Assembly (NCBI GenBank): GCA_023374025.1
Contig: SIJG01000013.1
Coordinates: 938,602 to 1,002,601 of the forward strand
Origin: Heterodera schachtii
Lineage: Eukaryota; Nematoda; Chromadorea; Rhabditida; Heteroderidae
Reading direction: 5' to 3'
DNA: 64,000 bases
Part shown: positions 63,794 to 64,000 of the stretch, piece after piece
Numbering within the stretch: position 1 is the stretch's first letter
Layout: each line of letters opens with the position of its first letter
Translations under genes and position numbers: made by a program
Notes under the pieces: model-generated
Told to the model about the DNA's origin: nothing
Databases searched by the model: none
The model's input: the letters and a program-made list of their open reading frames with translations, nothing else

Positions 63794-64000
63794 GTCACTA
63801 TCACTTCTTCTCCAGATTTGTCTTAATAAACGTAGTTCAAATATCCTATATTATTTTTTAAACCGACAAGAATAAATCAAAATGGAAAAATTAGTAAATA
63901 TAGTTTTATCGCAACAATAAGCCAAAATAGGCATCAACAAAGCAATGGGAATCAGAACACAATCATCCGATGCCAAACAATACCCACAGCTATCAAAAGC
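63794..64000 (-). CDS. 3' end of a further modular KKVYF gene, cut by the window edge
   Basis: 63802-64000 matches 54565-54790, the 3' flank and end of gene 9, nearly base for base. The stop codon corresponding to that of gene 9 exon 4 is at 63995-63993, and only the two bases-to-one codon before it (G-F end) fall in the window. The rest of the gene should lie to the right, on the minus strand. Coding evidence inside the window is minimal and rests on the duplication. Confidence 0.55.

Overview
The window is a repeat-dominated, very AT-rich stretch of a eukaryotic nuclear genome, most likely a nematode. Support comes from the gene and repeat content: every convincing 3' splice site reads TTTTCAG or close to it; a TTTTCAG acceptor also sits directly in front of most start codons, as expected for spliced-leader trans-splicing; a DDE transposase fragment carries a 48-bp intron; and there is a FLYWCH finger gene and LINE and hAT-like debris. 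The species cannot be named from the sequence.

The main gene content is one family of short secreted proteins, called here the KKVYF family, all on the minus strand and spread from about 5.6 kb to the right edge. The basic gene has two exons. Exon 1 encodes a signal peptide ending in NAQA, SAQA or similar, then a domain of roughly 70-75 residues that opens with KK-V-(Y/C)-F and contains an L-G-x-T-T-like turn and a K-Q-(Y/C)-L-E-I-D core. Exon 2 encodes a 20-40 residue tail with a loose A-T-V-x-x-L-R ... L-D-F pattern. The intron is phase 0. Intact or near-intact genes lie at 8563-9212, 22097-24029, 34209-36304 and 46551-47520. Two genes are longer and modular: 38077-39943 (three exons, two domains, 209 residues) and 54786-57313 (four exons, three domains, 294 residues). 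Every module boundary is a phase-0 intron. Broken members lie at 5575-7881 (transposon in exon 1), 18773-19421 (no signal peptide, frameshift) and 50497-51650 (one-base frameshift). Short relics lie near 36.8-37.1, 46.06 and 59.55 kb. The last bases of the window are the 3' end of one more member.

The genes sit in segmental duplications made of recurring blocks (A/B, C, D and conserved 3' and 5' gene flanks), shredded by many short terminal-inverted-repeat elements. At least fourteen of these have TIRs and 8-bp target-site duplications readable by eye, hAT style, and they belong to many unrelated TIR families. A GC-rich hairpin module recurs at least nine times inside and outside these elements.

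Three larger structures stand out. At 26.7-34.1 kb is a giant inverted-repeat element of about 7.4 kb with nested inverted repeats, a near-perfect 1-kb palindrome, a FLYWCH-type zinc-finger gene, a 53-bp minisatellite and an AT-hook gene. At 42.76-46.03 kb is a satellite of about 70 copies of a 44-46 bp unit. At 60.6-62.8 kb a 31-bp satellite surrounds a pogo-like DDE transposase fragment and probably arose from that element's own subterminal repeats.

The secreted family has no function I can recognise. Tandem duplication, modular exon growth and rapid decay fit a fast-evolving secreted arsenal such as effectors or surface proteins, but that is inference.
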